A stretch of 64,000 bases of DNA from JARBUG01 sp035628915 (GTDB taxonomy: Bacteria > Bacillota > Sulfobacillia > Symbiobacteriales > Symbiobacteriaceae), in the NCBI GenBank assembly GCA_035628915.1, contig DASPIW010000053.1:62001-126000 (forward strand), written 5' to 3'. This document shows, piece after piece, positions 18,133-26,193 of this stretch (the first letter of the stretch is position 1; every line of letters begins with the position of its first letter). Under the pieces are notes generated by a model. It worked only from the letters and a program-made list of their open reading frames with translations, had not been told where the DNA came from and ran no database searches. The translations under genes were made by a program, and so were the position numbers.

Positions 18133-18283
18133 CACCGTAAGCCTCCTGCGCGAATCCGGTGTCGCCGGGCCACAGACCGGCGAGCGCCGGAGCGAGGACC
18201 CAGGCGGCAAGCCCCATAGGAACAGCGGCGACGGCCCACGCGCCAAGCACCCAGTACTCATTACCCTCCTCAGGATGCTTCAA
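18098..18283 (-). pseudogene. Fragment of a membrane-protein gene
   Basis: On the minus strand a short frame has a GAGGAGG near its start and encodes a clear hydrophobic segment (VLGAWAVAAVPMGLAAWVLA) followed by LWPGDTGFAQEAYGVTA. About residue 62 it runs into sequence that is antisense to the truncated CMD-like gene. The 5' end of a transmembrane protein gene appears to have been joined tail to tail with the broken CMD gene, suggesting a deletion junction near 18090. Family not recognised; chance coding is possible. Confidence 0.35.
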
Positions 18284-18514
18284 GCTGCAACGCGGGGAGA
18301 TGCGGGTTGACCGCTAACCAGCTTGACCTGTGCCAATCTGACGCATCAGAGGAGTATCAGTTCACACAACGATAGGAATGCCTGATTATACCAGGCAATC
18401 AGGCGCATGCCGGATGCGCAGTCCAATGTTCTACGAAACCGGGCGCTAGTCGGCACAAACGGGCTCCCGGGTGATGTCGCCCCCGGGCGCCCCCCCGCCC
18501 GGACCGTATCTTTC

Positions 18515-18841
18515 GTGAGATTTGGTGAGATTTACGTAGATTGACGTGGATCGAGTGATCCTGAGTTCGCCTTCCGCGTCCCCATAAGGATTCGTTCGCC
18601 GTTCCTGATCCGGCCCTAGACCTGCCCGGAACCCCATCAAGCCCGCCGGCGCAAGCTCCGGCGGGCTTTCTTTCGCGTGCGCGACGCGATTGCTTCGTTC
18701 TCCCCTCCCCTTCGTACGCCGTTCTTTTCCCATCGTCGCCTGAACTGGATTGCGTTTTCCGATCGTAAATGGAGTGAGATGACCCCTAGATCGAGTGAGC
18801 GGATCGTAGAATCTCGTCCCCTGAGTGAGATTCTCGTAGAT
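18515..18841. repeat. Degenerate direct and inverted repeats upstream of an unknown gene
   Basis: TGAGATTnnCGTAGAT occurs at 18526-18541 and 18826-18841, identical at 14 of 16 positions and exactly 300 bases apart. GTGAGATTT is tandemly doubled at 18515-18533. GAGTGAG occurs three times between 18772 and 18829. AGAATCTC (18808-18815) and GAGATTCT (18827-18834) form a perfect 8-bp inverted repeat. The density of related words suggests protein-binding sites or a decayed mobile-element end. Confidence 0.55.
18639..18668. terminator. Terminator-like hairpin
   Basis: Arms AAGCCCGCCGG and CCGGCGGGCTT (11 bp) with an eight-base loop, followed by TCTTTCG on the plus strand. It is the strongest intrinsic terminator in the stretch, but no intact gene ends just before it on either strand. 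Confidence 0.75.
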
Positions 18842-18892
18842 CATCGTCGCCGGAGATTTCTTGAGTTTTCCTGAATGATCCTGAAATAGGCC

Positions 18893-18957
18893 TTGACTCC
18901 CATAGCGGAATAGTGTTACCATTCGATCTGTCATGTATTTCTAATTTTGACATGACA
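18893..18957 (+). promoter_or_regulatory. Promoter with downstream operator-like inverted repeat
   Basis: TTGACT (18893) and TACCAT (18917) are separated by 18 bases and resemble a housekeeping sigma promoter. Downstream, TGTCATG (18929-18935) and CATGACA (18951-18957) form a perfect 7-bp inverted repeat with a 15-base AT-rich spacer. It lies between the likely transcription start and the ribosome binding site of the gene at 18986, where a repressor would block transcription. Confidence 0.55.
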
Positions 18958-18985
18958 ATACTTTGGAGGATGGAGGGCGCCTCAA

Positions 18986-19492
18986 ATGGATATCCCTGGT
19001 GAGGAGGGTCTCGAGTTTGATCTGGTTAAGAATCAGTTCGATCGGTTTTCCGGCTCCCGGCGCGACGACTCCGCTATTACGATCAAACAGAGCGGCCGTG
19101 CCCAGACCAACGTCGACGCTGCGGAGGAGATCATCCGGTGGCTGACCGGCCTGGGGCTGGATCCGTACAAAACCAACTATACGTTAGGCGCCAATGATGC
19201 CAGCGGCACCGCGGCCCTGTTCGTCTCCAGTCTGGCGGAGCCGGGGTCCATGGCCCTGACCTGGCACGCCGACAAGAAGGCGTTCTCCTTCCACATCGGG
19301 GGCGCCTTCAAGGAGAAACCCCTGCTCCGGCCCGCCAGCACGGTCCTGGCCGGCTTCGTCATGACAAAGGACAAGCGCGGCAAGCCCTGTCTCGTCATCA
19401 AAATCAAGGGCGCCACCCCTAAGCGCAAGGGCGCCGCCGCCGATGACGAAGAGGCCGCCGCCGGCAAGCAAGAAAAAGGCGAGAAAAAGTAG
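18986..19492 (+). CDS. Hypothetical protein with lysine-rich acidic/basic tail
   Basis: A 168-residue soluble protein preceded by a GGAGGG about 12 bases upstream and followed at once by a strong terminator. The centre (LTGLGLDPYKTNYTLGANDASGTA to FSFHIGG) looks like a small alpha/beta domain, and the last 30 residues are highly charged (Lys, Glu, Ala). I do not recognise the family. It stands alone with its own promoter and operator-like inverted repeat, so it is probably an independently regulated monocistronic gene. Confidence 0.75.
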   Translation: MDIPGEEGLEFDLVKNQFDRFSGSRRDDSAITIKQSGRAQTNVDAAEEIIRWLTGLGLDPYKTNYTLGANDASGTAALFVSSLAEPGSMALTWHADKKAFSFHIGGAFKEKPLLRPASTVLAGFVMTKDKRGKPCLVIKIKGATPKRKGAAADDEEAAAGKQEKGEKK

Positions 19493-19500
19493 ATGAAAAC

Positions 19501-19537
19501 AACCGCCATCGTGCACCCACGCACGATGGCGGTTTTC
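19501..19537. terminator. Bidirectional terminator
   Basis: Arms AACCGCCATCGTGC and GCACGATGGCGGTT around ACCCAC, with TTTT on the plus strand and a short T-run on the minus strand. It separates the convergent genes at 18986 and 19538. Confidence 0.9.
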
Positions 19538-19939
19538 TCATTGCACCCGCCCCAGCACCGCCGCCCCCGCCAGCAGGGCGATGTTGAGCGCAAAGGCCCC
19601 GACGTACCAGGGATGGACGTAAATCCCCAGCGCCACCAGCGAGATAATCGCCGACCCGGCGGCAACCGGCGCCCACCCGGGGCGGGCCGGGCTGATCAGC
19701 AGCATGATGCCGGCGACGGCAAACCCGATCGTCGCCGCCAGCCAGAGCACGCCCGTCAGGGCGTAGACCGCCCGGCTGGTGACGCCCAGCTGCTGCAGCA
19801 GCCAGGACTGCCCGAGGTTCGTCGGCCACCAGGACAGCCAGGCCGGGTTGGCGATGCCGGGGCCGGGCTTAAAACCCATCGATACCTGGCCGCCGCTGAT
19901 GGCGGCGTGAAGCAGGAGCAGAACGGCAAGGATGCGCAT
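19538..19939 (-). CDS. Small membrane protein of unknown function
   Basis: The 133-residue protein has four hydrophobic segments, the first being signal-like (MRILAVLLLLHAAISGG). It starts at an ATG with GAGGAGGT eight bases upstream. No family recognised. It follows the PCYCGC-family gene on the same strand, but a terminator lies between them, so it is probably transcribed separately. Confidence 0.75.
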   Translation of the reverse strand: MRILAVLLLLHAAISGGQVSMGFKPGPGIANPAWLSWWPTNLGQSWLLQQLGVTSRAVYALTGVLWLAATIGFAVAGIMLLISPARPGWAPVAAGSAIISLVALGIYVHPWYVGAFALNIALLAGAAVLGRVQ

Positions 19940-20040
19940 GAACGTTACCTCCTCGAATCATGCCTTCTGTCACCCACATTACCCTGGGGCGCTGAAGCAG
20001 CGCTGGAGGTACGCTGAACATCCGCTGAACCGGCGCCGCC

Positions 20041-20101
20041 CCACGAAAAAAATAAACCGGACATGTCCCCATGGCCTCGAGGGCTCGGGGGGCAAGTCCG
20101 G
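20041..20101 (-). terminator. Terminator downstream of the PCYCGC gene
   Basis: On the minus strand a hairpin with outer arms CCGGAC and GTCCGG and inner CCCC/GGGG is followed by TTTATTTTTTT. It lies about 30 bases after the second stop (20131) of the PCYCGC gene, which fits the extended reading frame as the true gene end. Confidence 0.8.
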
Positions 20102-20130
20102 TGCTGCGGGGCCAGAAGGCCACGCACAGG

Positions 20131-20622
20131 TTATTTCGCAGATGGGGGCATCGGCGTCTCCGTCGGTACCATGTCACGGTTCTTGTACATATCATCAACC
20201 ATATTACGGATTTTGGTCAAGGGGGTACCTTTGGCTAACTCTTTCATCACCGCACGGGTGGTCTCCTGGCAGACCTGTCAGCCATAGGCATGCTCTTCGT
20301 ACGCCGTGATGGCGCCCTGCTCGTCATACTTCCAGTAGCAGTCGTAGTTGTTCTTGTGGGCCGGGCCGCAGCCGCAGTAGCAGGGTATGTACTGCAGCTC
20401 TTCCTTGTGTTGCGCCGCAAAGGCGTATAACTCCTTCAGCGTGGGCGTGGCGGTAGGCATCCAGGTCGGCTGCTCGATCCCTTCGGGCAGCGTCAGCGCC
20501 GCATAGCTCTTGGGCGCCGGCCGGCTGACGGAGTAGACGCCGACCACCACCAGGGCGATCAGGGCGCCGCCGACGGCCATGATCAGCCAGGGCGACAGCG
20601 TTTTTTTTGTAGATGGCTGCAT
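20131..20622 (-). CDS. PCYCGC-motif protein with in-frame UGA, candidate selenoprotein
   Basis: ATG 20622 follows AGGGAG. Residues 10-35 form a membrane anchor or signal (LIMAVGGALIALVVVGVYSV). The diagnostic PCYCGCG with the following H-x3-YDCY comes next. The frame meets TGA at 20278-20280 (codon 115) in AYG-TGA-QVC, then stays open for 49 codons to TAA at 20131. The post-TGA sequence (ETTRAVMKELAKGTPLTKIR, then VDDMYK) matches what this family has after its conserved CxxC, so the TGA replaces the first Cys of that pair, giving UxxC. Bacterial selenoproteins commonly carry UxxC. A small hairpin (CACC/GGUG, loop CGUGC) begins 17 bases after the UGA, with its loop at 21 bases, a plausible SECIS position. 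Alternatives are a nonsense mutation, a sequencing error, or a functional 114-residue truncated form. Function of the family is unproven; a redox or metal-binding role is inferred. Confidence 0.7.
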
Positions 20623-20681
20623 TGCACGTCTCTCCCTTCCCTTCACATCATGACAGGGAAGTGTGGAGAAAGTGTGGCCGT

Positions 20682-23099
20682 TTACTCTTCCAGCATGTTT
20701 ACTTCCCGCACAGCTCCCGCCGGTCCGATCCGGAAAGTCTTGATCTGATGGGGACCGACTTCGGTCCAGAATGCGGCCTGCGCCAGCGGCAGCCGGATCA
20801 GCGCTGCGGCATGCTGCCCCCGGTGCTCGTAGATCCGCATAATCAGATCGTCCCCCTCCTCCGCCTGCTTGAGGGCGCTGAGCATGCATGCATCGGGGGG
20901 ATCGATGGTCAGGAAGGAGTGCTGCTTCGGCAGGTCGCCCTTATGCGCGTACTCCCGCACGAAGGTGAGGGGCTCGTTCAGGGCGGCGGCCTCCTGCACG
21001 GTCGCGGCCGCCTGCCACGGGCTGGCGTGGGGCACCAGCGCCCAGCGCAGCGTCTGCTCGCCCTGGTCGAGATGGGTATGGCCGTAGACGGGGCTGCGCA
21101 GAATCGACAGGCGCGCCTCGGCGCCAAGGACATCCGCCCCGTATTTGCAGTCGTTGATCAGGCTGACGCCGCCGTCCGGCCCCGATACATCCAGCCACTG
21201 CTGGTGGGGCTCTTCCTCCCCGTTCGCCGGCCGCTCGCTGTAGCCGAACGGCACGGAGAAAGTGGCCCTGGGCTGATCGATCCGGAAGGGGAAGGCGAGC
21301 TTGGCCATCTGCTCCATCCCCTCCCAGTTGATGAGGAGGCGCCCGTGAATGGCGGGGCTCTCCCGGTAGAGGGTGATCTCGTGCACGGCGTATGCGCGGT
21401 TCCACTGCAGGTAGATGGCGATCGTCGCCCGTACGGGGCCGTTCTCCTTCAGGTCGACGGCCATTGCGTTGAAGGCGCCGGCCTTGTCGCGGAACTCGGT
21501 GGCCGGGCCGCCCCAGGCGTCGGTGAAGTCACGCATGACGAGCAGCTGGGCGCCGGGCCCGTTCAGCAGATGCCGGTTGCGCTCCTTATCGAACAGGTAG
21601 AGGAGGGCGCCGGTCTCGTGGTCGACTTCCAGGTGCCACCAGCGGTTTTCGAGGACGCGATCTGTTGCGCGCAATTGTGGGCGTTCGGGCGGGAGTTGGG
21701 CGGGGGGCAGGTCGACGATGCGGTAGGTGCGGTACCCCATGGGCGGCAGGTCGGCCAGGAATGTCACCTGCTTGCGCGGCGGCTTCGCCTCCGCTTCTGT
21801 TAACTGATGGATGATGGGGTGCCCTTCATCATCCTGCACCTGCAGCTGTTCGATGTGCCAGTCGTTGATTTCAACATCCACCACTTCCCGGCGGCGCCAG
21901 GGGCTCGGGTTGAAGATGACGACCGGAATGCCGTCGCCCAGGTCGGCCACGGCGTTGCCGGGGCCGGTGCGGACGCGGCGCATCGCTTCATCTATAGGGT
22001 GGTCGCCGCTGCGCGTGTCGATGCGCTGGGCGATTTTCTGCAGGGCGTTGTAGGCGGCCCGGCGGGCGGTGCCGGTGGCTTCGCCCAGCTCCATGCGGAC
22101 ATCTTCATAGGCCCGGGGGATGCTGGTGCCCGCGAGGATATCGTGGAACTGGTTGAAGAGGAGATGCTGCCAGGCGCGGTTGAGGTCCGCTTTCGGGTAG
22201 GGCAGGCCGTAGGCCTGGGCGATCACCGACCACTTCTCCGCGCTGATCAGGGCCGCTTCGGCCCGGCGGTTCAGCTTTTTCACTTCGGAGTGGCTGGTAT
22301 AGCAGCCGCGGAAGCAGTACTGCAGGGGGCCTTTGTAGGTGGCTGTGGGCGTCGCCCTGGCAAAGAACCCGGCGATGTCGCCGAAGCGGAGGGCAGGCCA
22401 GTCGGGCGCTGCGGCGAGCTCTCGCATGCTGGCGATCGCTTTTTTAGTCGGCCCGCCGCCGTGGTTGCCGACGCCGAAGAGGACGATCCATTCGGGCGCC
22501 TCCGGGGGGCGCCAGGCCAGGGAGGCTCTTACGGTGTCGATGACATTGTTGGGATTGGAGTTGTAGGTTTCGATGCGCACCGCGGGGATTCGGGTGCCGT
22601 CCGGGCCTTCCCAGATGAAGAAGTTGGAAGGCAGGTCGATCTCACCCCCGACGGGGCGCCAGAAAAGGAAGCAGTCGAGGCCGCATTGCTTGAAGATCTG
22701 CGGCAGCGTGGGCGGGTGGCCGAAGGAGTCGGGCAGGAAGGCGACGGTGGCGCACCTGCCGAGCACTCGCTGGAAGTAGCGCTGGCCGTGGAGGCCCTGT
22801 CGGGCCAGGGCTTCGCCGCTGGGGATGTTCATGTCGGGCTCGACCCAGAAGCCGCCGACCGGCTCCCAGCTCTTGCGGGCGACGGCCTGTGCGATTTCGG
22901 CGAGCAGTGCAGGGTGAGGCTCCATGAAGGCGTACTGGGCCGCCGAGCTGTGAACGAAGACGAGGTCGGGGTTTTCTTGCAGGCGGTCGAGCGCGGAGCG
23001 GAAGGTGGCCTTGACCGCTTCGATGCCTTCCTGCCGGTCCCATTGCCAGACCGGGTCGAGGTGGGCGTGTCCGGTCAGGGTGTATGTAATCTCCTTCAT
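20682..23099 (-). CDS. Alpha-mannosidase, glycoside hydrolase family 38
   Basis: The 805-residue cytosolic enzyme hydrolyses alpha-mannosides. The N-terminal metal-binding GHAHLDPVWQWD, the WVEPDMNIPSGEAL segment, and FLPDSFGHPPTLPQI carrying the presumed catalytic nucleophile Asp are all GH38 hallmarks. The C-terminal half is the beta-rich domain ending in HGRLLINWEGMEQMAKLAFP and later strands. I start at ATG 23099 (MKEITYTLTGHAHL) because the family begins there; an upstream in-frame ATG would add 29 unrelated residues. It lies just upstream of the PCYCGC gene on the same strand (59 bases), but their functions are not obviously linked. Confidence 0.93.
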   Translation of the reverse strand: MKEITYTLTGHAHLDPVWQWDRQEGIEAVKATFRSALDRLQENPDLVFVHSSAAQYAFMEPHPALLAEIAQAVARKSWEPVGGFWVEPDMNIPSGEALARQGLHGQRYFQRVLGRCATVAFLPDSFGHPPTLPQIFKQCGLDCFLFWRPVGGEIDLPSNFFIWEGPDGTRIPAVRIETYNSNPNNVIDTVRASLAWRPPEAPEWIVLFGVGNHGGGPTKKAIASMRELAAAPDWPALRFGDIAGFFARATPTATYKGPLQYCFRGCYTSHSEVKKLNRRAEAALISAEKWSVIAQAYGLPYPKADLNRAWQHLLFNQFHDILAGTSIPRAYEDVRMELGEATGTARRAAYNALQKIAQRIDTRSGDHPIDEAMRRVRTGPGNAVADLGDGIPVVIFNPSPWRRREVVDVEINDWHIEQLQVQDDEGHPIIHQLTEAEAKPPRKQVTFLADLPPMGYRTYRIVDLPPAQLPPERPQLRATDRVLENRWWHLEVDHETGALLYLFDKERNRHLLNGPGAQLLVMRDFTDAWGGPATEFRDKAGAFNAMAVDLKENGPVRATIAIYLQWNRAYAVHEITLYRESPAIHGRLLINWEGMEQMAKLAFPFRIDQPRATFSVPFGYSERPANGEEEPHQQWLDVSGPDGGVSLINDCKYGADVLGAEARLSILRSPVYGHTHLDQGEQTLRWALVPHASPWQAAATVQEAAALNEPLTFVREYAHKGDLPKQHSFLTIDPPDACMLSALKQAEEGDDLIMRIYEHRGQHAAALIRLPLAQAAFWTEVGPHQIKTFRIGPAGAVREVNMLEE

Positions 23100-23555
23100 C
23101 CTTTGCGATTCCCCCTCACAGTGTGGGCGCCCGGGGTGGCCGATGAGGAAGCCTTCGCCATATTTGCGCTTTTCGCCTTCCGGCATGCATCAGCGGCACC
23201 AGGCTGAGCACAACCAAACTCACACTCCACCCCAAACACGGCCCGCATGGTCAGAAAGCTGCGAATCATCAACTTCTGTAAGACGGCGCGGACAGCCTGC
23301 TTTAAGAAGATGACGATTTGACACCCAGAGGGCCAAACCCCAGGCCAATTGCGCCAGTTTCGCGAGCCGGACGCCCTGAAGTGGGCCAAGACGGCCCCGA
23401 CAGCGTGTCAAATGTGGCCAAAACCGCCCTCGCCCGCCTGAATCGTCAGCATTCGGAAATCCAGTCCCCTTCTTGGCGACAAAACCCTGACGATCCACAG
23501 GACTTCGGGTCAAAAGGTAGAATTTACCATCCAAGCGAAGGGAGGGAGAGATCTC
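23100..23555. other. Intergenic region upstream of mannosidase and HTH gene
   Basis: About 456 bases between divergent genes with no gene I can support. TTTGACAC (23317-23324) and GTGTCAAA (23405-23412) are an 8-bp inverted pair 80 bases apart. The plus-strand gene has GGGAGGGAGAG upstream of its ATG. A TAGAAT lies about 35 bases before that ATG but has no convincing -35. Confidence 0.45.
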
Positions 23556-24496
23556 ATGCCCCTGCAAGACACAAGGTCGCCGCTCCTGGACCGGAACCTG
23601 ACCACCACGGCCAAAGTAGTCTGGCTGGCCCTGCGCCGCTGCGGCCCCGCGTCCTCACCGGTCGAACTGGAGCGGCGCACTGGGCTTTCCCGGCCCACGG
23701 TTCAGCAAGGCCTCACGCAACTGCAGAGCCGGCTCCCCACCTCTACCGAACTCTTGTTTGATTTTCCGGATGACCTGCTCAGCGACAAGCGTGTCGGGGC
23801 GCCCGCCAAGGTGCTGTACGGCATCTTGCAGGTGATCCGGGCCGGACACTTCACCTACCCGAAACTGAGCAGCGACAGCGGCATGGCGTCCAATACGCTG
23901 AAGCAGGCCATCAAAACGCTGCAGGAGCAAGGATGGATCAAAGTCACGCCCGGGCGCAAATTCGATCCCATTCGCTTCACCCTTCACAACCCCGTCGCGG
24001 AGCGGCGCCAGGCCGAAGCAGCCCAGGCCGACGAGCGCCTCAAAGGCCCATGCCGCGGCGAAAAGCTGATGCGCGAGTACCTCTCCCTCCTCATCGACTG
24101 CAACGAATACGAGGATAATGCGACGCCCGGCTTCCTGATCAACCCCTTGACCGGGAAGGAGCTGGAGACCGTTGCTACTACTATCGGGCCAATCTGGCGT
24201 TTGAGTTCCAGGGGAGCCAGCACTTCGGCCCCACAGAGCGCTACCCAAGCAGAAGAGCCGCCCGCCGTCAGCAGGCGCGCGACCTCATCAAGTTTGCGAT
24301 CAGCACGCAGCAGGGCATCAGGCTGGTGTACGTTCATTTCGACGACCTGACCCTGCCACGCATGCGCCGTAAGGTGGGCGACCTCCTCCCCCTGCGCAAC
24401 CTCGACGACCACCAGCCGCTGGTCGCCTTCCTGAAGAAGATCAGCCGGGGCTACCGCGAAAAGGCCCGGGCCGGGGGCGCCCGAACTTCCCGTTGA
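23556..24496 (+). pseudogene. HTH protein with endonuclease-like C-terminus, interrupted by a frameshift
   Basis: The first 190 residues hold two winged-helix-like units (VVWLALRRCGPASSPVELER with LSRPTVQQGLTQLQ; then VLYGILQV with MASNTLKQAIKTLQEQGWIK). Near 24165 the frame shifts. The +1 frame continues as YYYRANLAFEFQGSQHFGPT, KFAISTQQGIRLVYVHFDDL and RRKVGDLLPLRNL, ending at TGA 24496. This second part resembles small restriction-fold nucleases (FEFQGxQH as a possible metal site). The uninterrupted frame instead gives a Ser/Ala/Arg-rich out-of-frame tail. The intact gene would be about 312 residues. A programmed shift is possible, but GTTGCTACTACTATC is not a classic slippery site. Sequencing error cannot be excluded. 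Confidence 0.65.
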
Positions 24497-24569
24497 GAGA
24501 ACTCGCCGGGAGGCGTAGAATATCCACTAGTGTGAAATGTTTCGCTGCCCCAGCCGAGGAGGAGTTCGT

Positions 24570-25382
24570 ATGCAAATCCGCCCACTCCAGCGCGCCGACC
24601 TCGCCGCCGCCATCGACATCGTCTCCGCCAACGGTTGGGCCAGCGTCCCCGAGCAGTTCGCCTTCCAGATCGACCACCCCGACTGCCACCAATTCGTGGG
24701 CGAAGAAGCCGGCCAGATCGTTGCGACCGCCGTCGCCACCCAGCGGGGCACCGTCGGCTGGATCGGCCAGATCACCGTCCGCCCCGAATTCCGGGGCCGC
24801 GGCCTGGGCACCGCCATCACCCGGCACACCATGAACGTCCTGACCGCCCTCGGCTGCCGCACCCTGCTGCTCTTCGCGACCGAAATGGGCCGGCCCATCT
24901 ACGAAAAGCTCGGCTTTGCGGTCGAGTCCGAGTTCGTGGTCTGGACAGGCCCCAGCCTCCCGGCCCTGCCGGTGCACTCGCTGCTGCGCCCCCTCGGGCC
25001 CGCAGACCTCGACTGGATCTGCGCTCTCGACCGCCGCGCCCTCGGCGAGGACCGCTCGGCCCAGCTCAGGGCGTTCGGCCGGACCGGCTGGGTCTTCGGT
25101 CCCGACCAGGGGTTCCTGATTCCCACCCCGTGGGGGGCCCAGGTCATCTCCGCCGCGACGGCGGAGGCGGGCCGCACCCTGCTGGAAGTCGCCCGGGCGA
25201 CCAAGCACGCCGAGCCGGACGGCGTCCGCATCGTCCTCCCTTCCGCCAACCGGCCGGGCGCCAACTATGTAGTATCGCAAGGCTTCAAGCAGACGGCCAG
25301 GCTGCCGCGGATGCTCATCGGCCAGCCCCTCTACTGGGAGCCGGATCTGGTCTTCGGCCGCATGAGCGGCGCATTAGGATAA
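24570..25382 (+). CDS. GNAT-family N-acetyltransferase
   Basis: The 270-residue protein starts at ATG 24570 with GAGGAGG seven bases upstream. Residues 1-130 are a GNAT domain with the acetyl-CoA loop in VRPEFRGRGLGTAITRH. Residues 140-270 form a second GNAT-like half (LLRPLGPADLDWICALDRRA to VVSQGFKQTARLPRM), as in tandem GNAT proteins with an Acetyltransf_18 C-terminus. Substrate unknown. It is 12 bases upstream of the nucleotidyltransferase gene and probably shares its transcript. Confidence 0.85.
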   Translation: MQIRPLQRADLAAAIDIVSANGWASVPEQFAFQIDHPDCHQFVGEEAGQIVATAVATQRGTVGWIGQITVRPEFRGRGLGTAITRHTMNVLTALGCRTLLLFATEMGRPIYEKLGFAVESEFVVWTGPSLPALPVHSLLRPLGPADLDWICALDRRALGEDRSAQLRAFGRTGWVFGPDQGFLIPTPWGAQVISAATAEAGRTLLEVARATKHAEPDGVRIVLPSANRPGANYVVSQGFKQTARLPRMLIGQPLYWEPDLVFGRMSGALG

Positions 25383-25394
25383 ACCGGGAGGATC

Positions 25395-26189
25395 ATGAAA
25401 CAGATGCGGCCACATCATCGCAAGGTAGTTGATCGTCTCGTAGACTTGTTTGCGCCTGATCCGCACTACATCGCCCTGCTGGTGGGCGGCTCCATCGCCC
25501 GGGGCTGGGACCGGGAAGACTCCGACGTCGACATCATCCTGATCGCCACCGACGCCGAGTACGCCCGGCGGGCGCCCGCCAACGCCCTTCACTATTGGAA
25601 CCAGGAGATGGCCGACTACCCCGGCGGCTATGTCGACGGCAAGATCGTCGACTGGGCGTTTCTCGAAGATGTGGCCGAGCGGGGCGCCGAGCCGGCCCGG
25701 GCCGCCTTTGTGGGCGCCACTATCGCCTTCTCCAAGCGGGACGGCCTGGAACAACTAATTAAGCGCATCTGTACATACCCGGAGGGGGAGCACACCGCCA
25801 AACTCGAGTCGTTCTACGCCCAACTGGAAGCGATGCGCTGGTACATGGGCGAAGCAGACAAAAGGCAGGACCGCTATCTGGCCTGCCATGTGGCTGCGGA
25901 GCTTGTGCTGTTTGGCGGCCGGATGATCCTGGCGCACAACCGGATCCTTTACCCCTATCACAAGTGGCTCATGCGTGTGCTGCAGGACGCCCCCGACCGG
26001 CCCGCTGACCTGATGGACCGCATCAACACCCTGCTGATGCAGCCCTGCGCGGCCACCGCCAGCGCCTTCGCCGACACCGTCGTCCGCTTTGCCGATTGGC
26101 CCAGGCCCGCCGAGGGCTGGGGCGCCCGGTTCATGCACGACAGCGAATGGGCCTGGCGCCGGGGCGCCGCCCCGCTCGCCGACCGGTGA
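25395..26189 (+). CDS. Nucleotidyltransferase-domain protein
   Basis: The 264-residue protein has the polymerase-beta-type nucleotidyltransferase motif GGSIARGWDREDSDVDI (GS-x9-DxD) near residues 31-48. A helical C-terminal domain includes DRYLACHVAAELVLFGGRMI. This layout is like small-molecule or antibiotic nucleotidyltransferases. The acceptor is not evident. GGGAGG lies before the ATG, and the gene is 12 bases downstream of the GNAT gene. There is no adjacent HEPN toxin, so a MNT/HEPN antitoxin role is not supported. Confidence 0.8.
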   Translation: MKQMRPHHRKVVDRLVDLFAPDPHYIALLVGGSIARGWDREDSDVDIILIATDAEYARRAPANALHYWNQEMADYPGGYVDGKIVDWAFLEDVAERGAEPARAAFVGATIAFSKRDGLEQLIKRICTYPEGEHTAKLESFYAQLEAMRWYMGEADKRQDRYLACHVAAELVLFGGRMILAHNRILYPYHKWLMRVLQDAPDRPADLMDRINTLLMQPCAATASAFADTVVRFADWPRPAEGWGARFMHDSEWAWRRGAAPLADR

Positions 26190-26193
26190 ACGG

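Larger units (their letters stand above)
18284..18892. other. Non-coding stretch with repeats and a terminator
   Basis: About 600 bases without a gene I can support. G+C is lower than in the neighbouring genes. It contains the repeats at 18515-18841 and the hairpin at 18639-18668, listed separately. A 162-codon minus-strand frame spans it but contains the terminator hairpin and has no family resemblance, so I do not call it. Confidence 0.6.

Noticed and set aside
18446..18934. A 162-codon minus-strand frame in the repeat region
   Set aside because: It contains a strong terminator hairpin, has no ribosome binding site and no family resemblance; its repeats follow the DNA repeats rather than a protein pattern.
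20613..23207. Long plus-strand frames opposite the alpha-mannosidase
   Set aside because: They mirror the GH38 gene, whose conserved motifs are clear, and have no recognisable domain.
23317..23412. TTTGACAC/GTGTCAAA inverted pair as mobile-element ends
   Set aside because: Only 8 bp arms 80 bases apart, with no transposase, no target duplication and no further match.
25395..26189. MNT/HEPN-type toxin-antitoxin antitoxin
   Set aside because: The nucleotidyltransferase is too long for a minimal MNT and no HEPN partner is adjacent.
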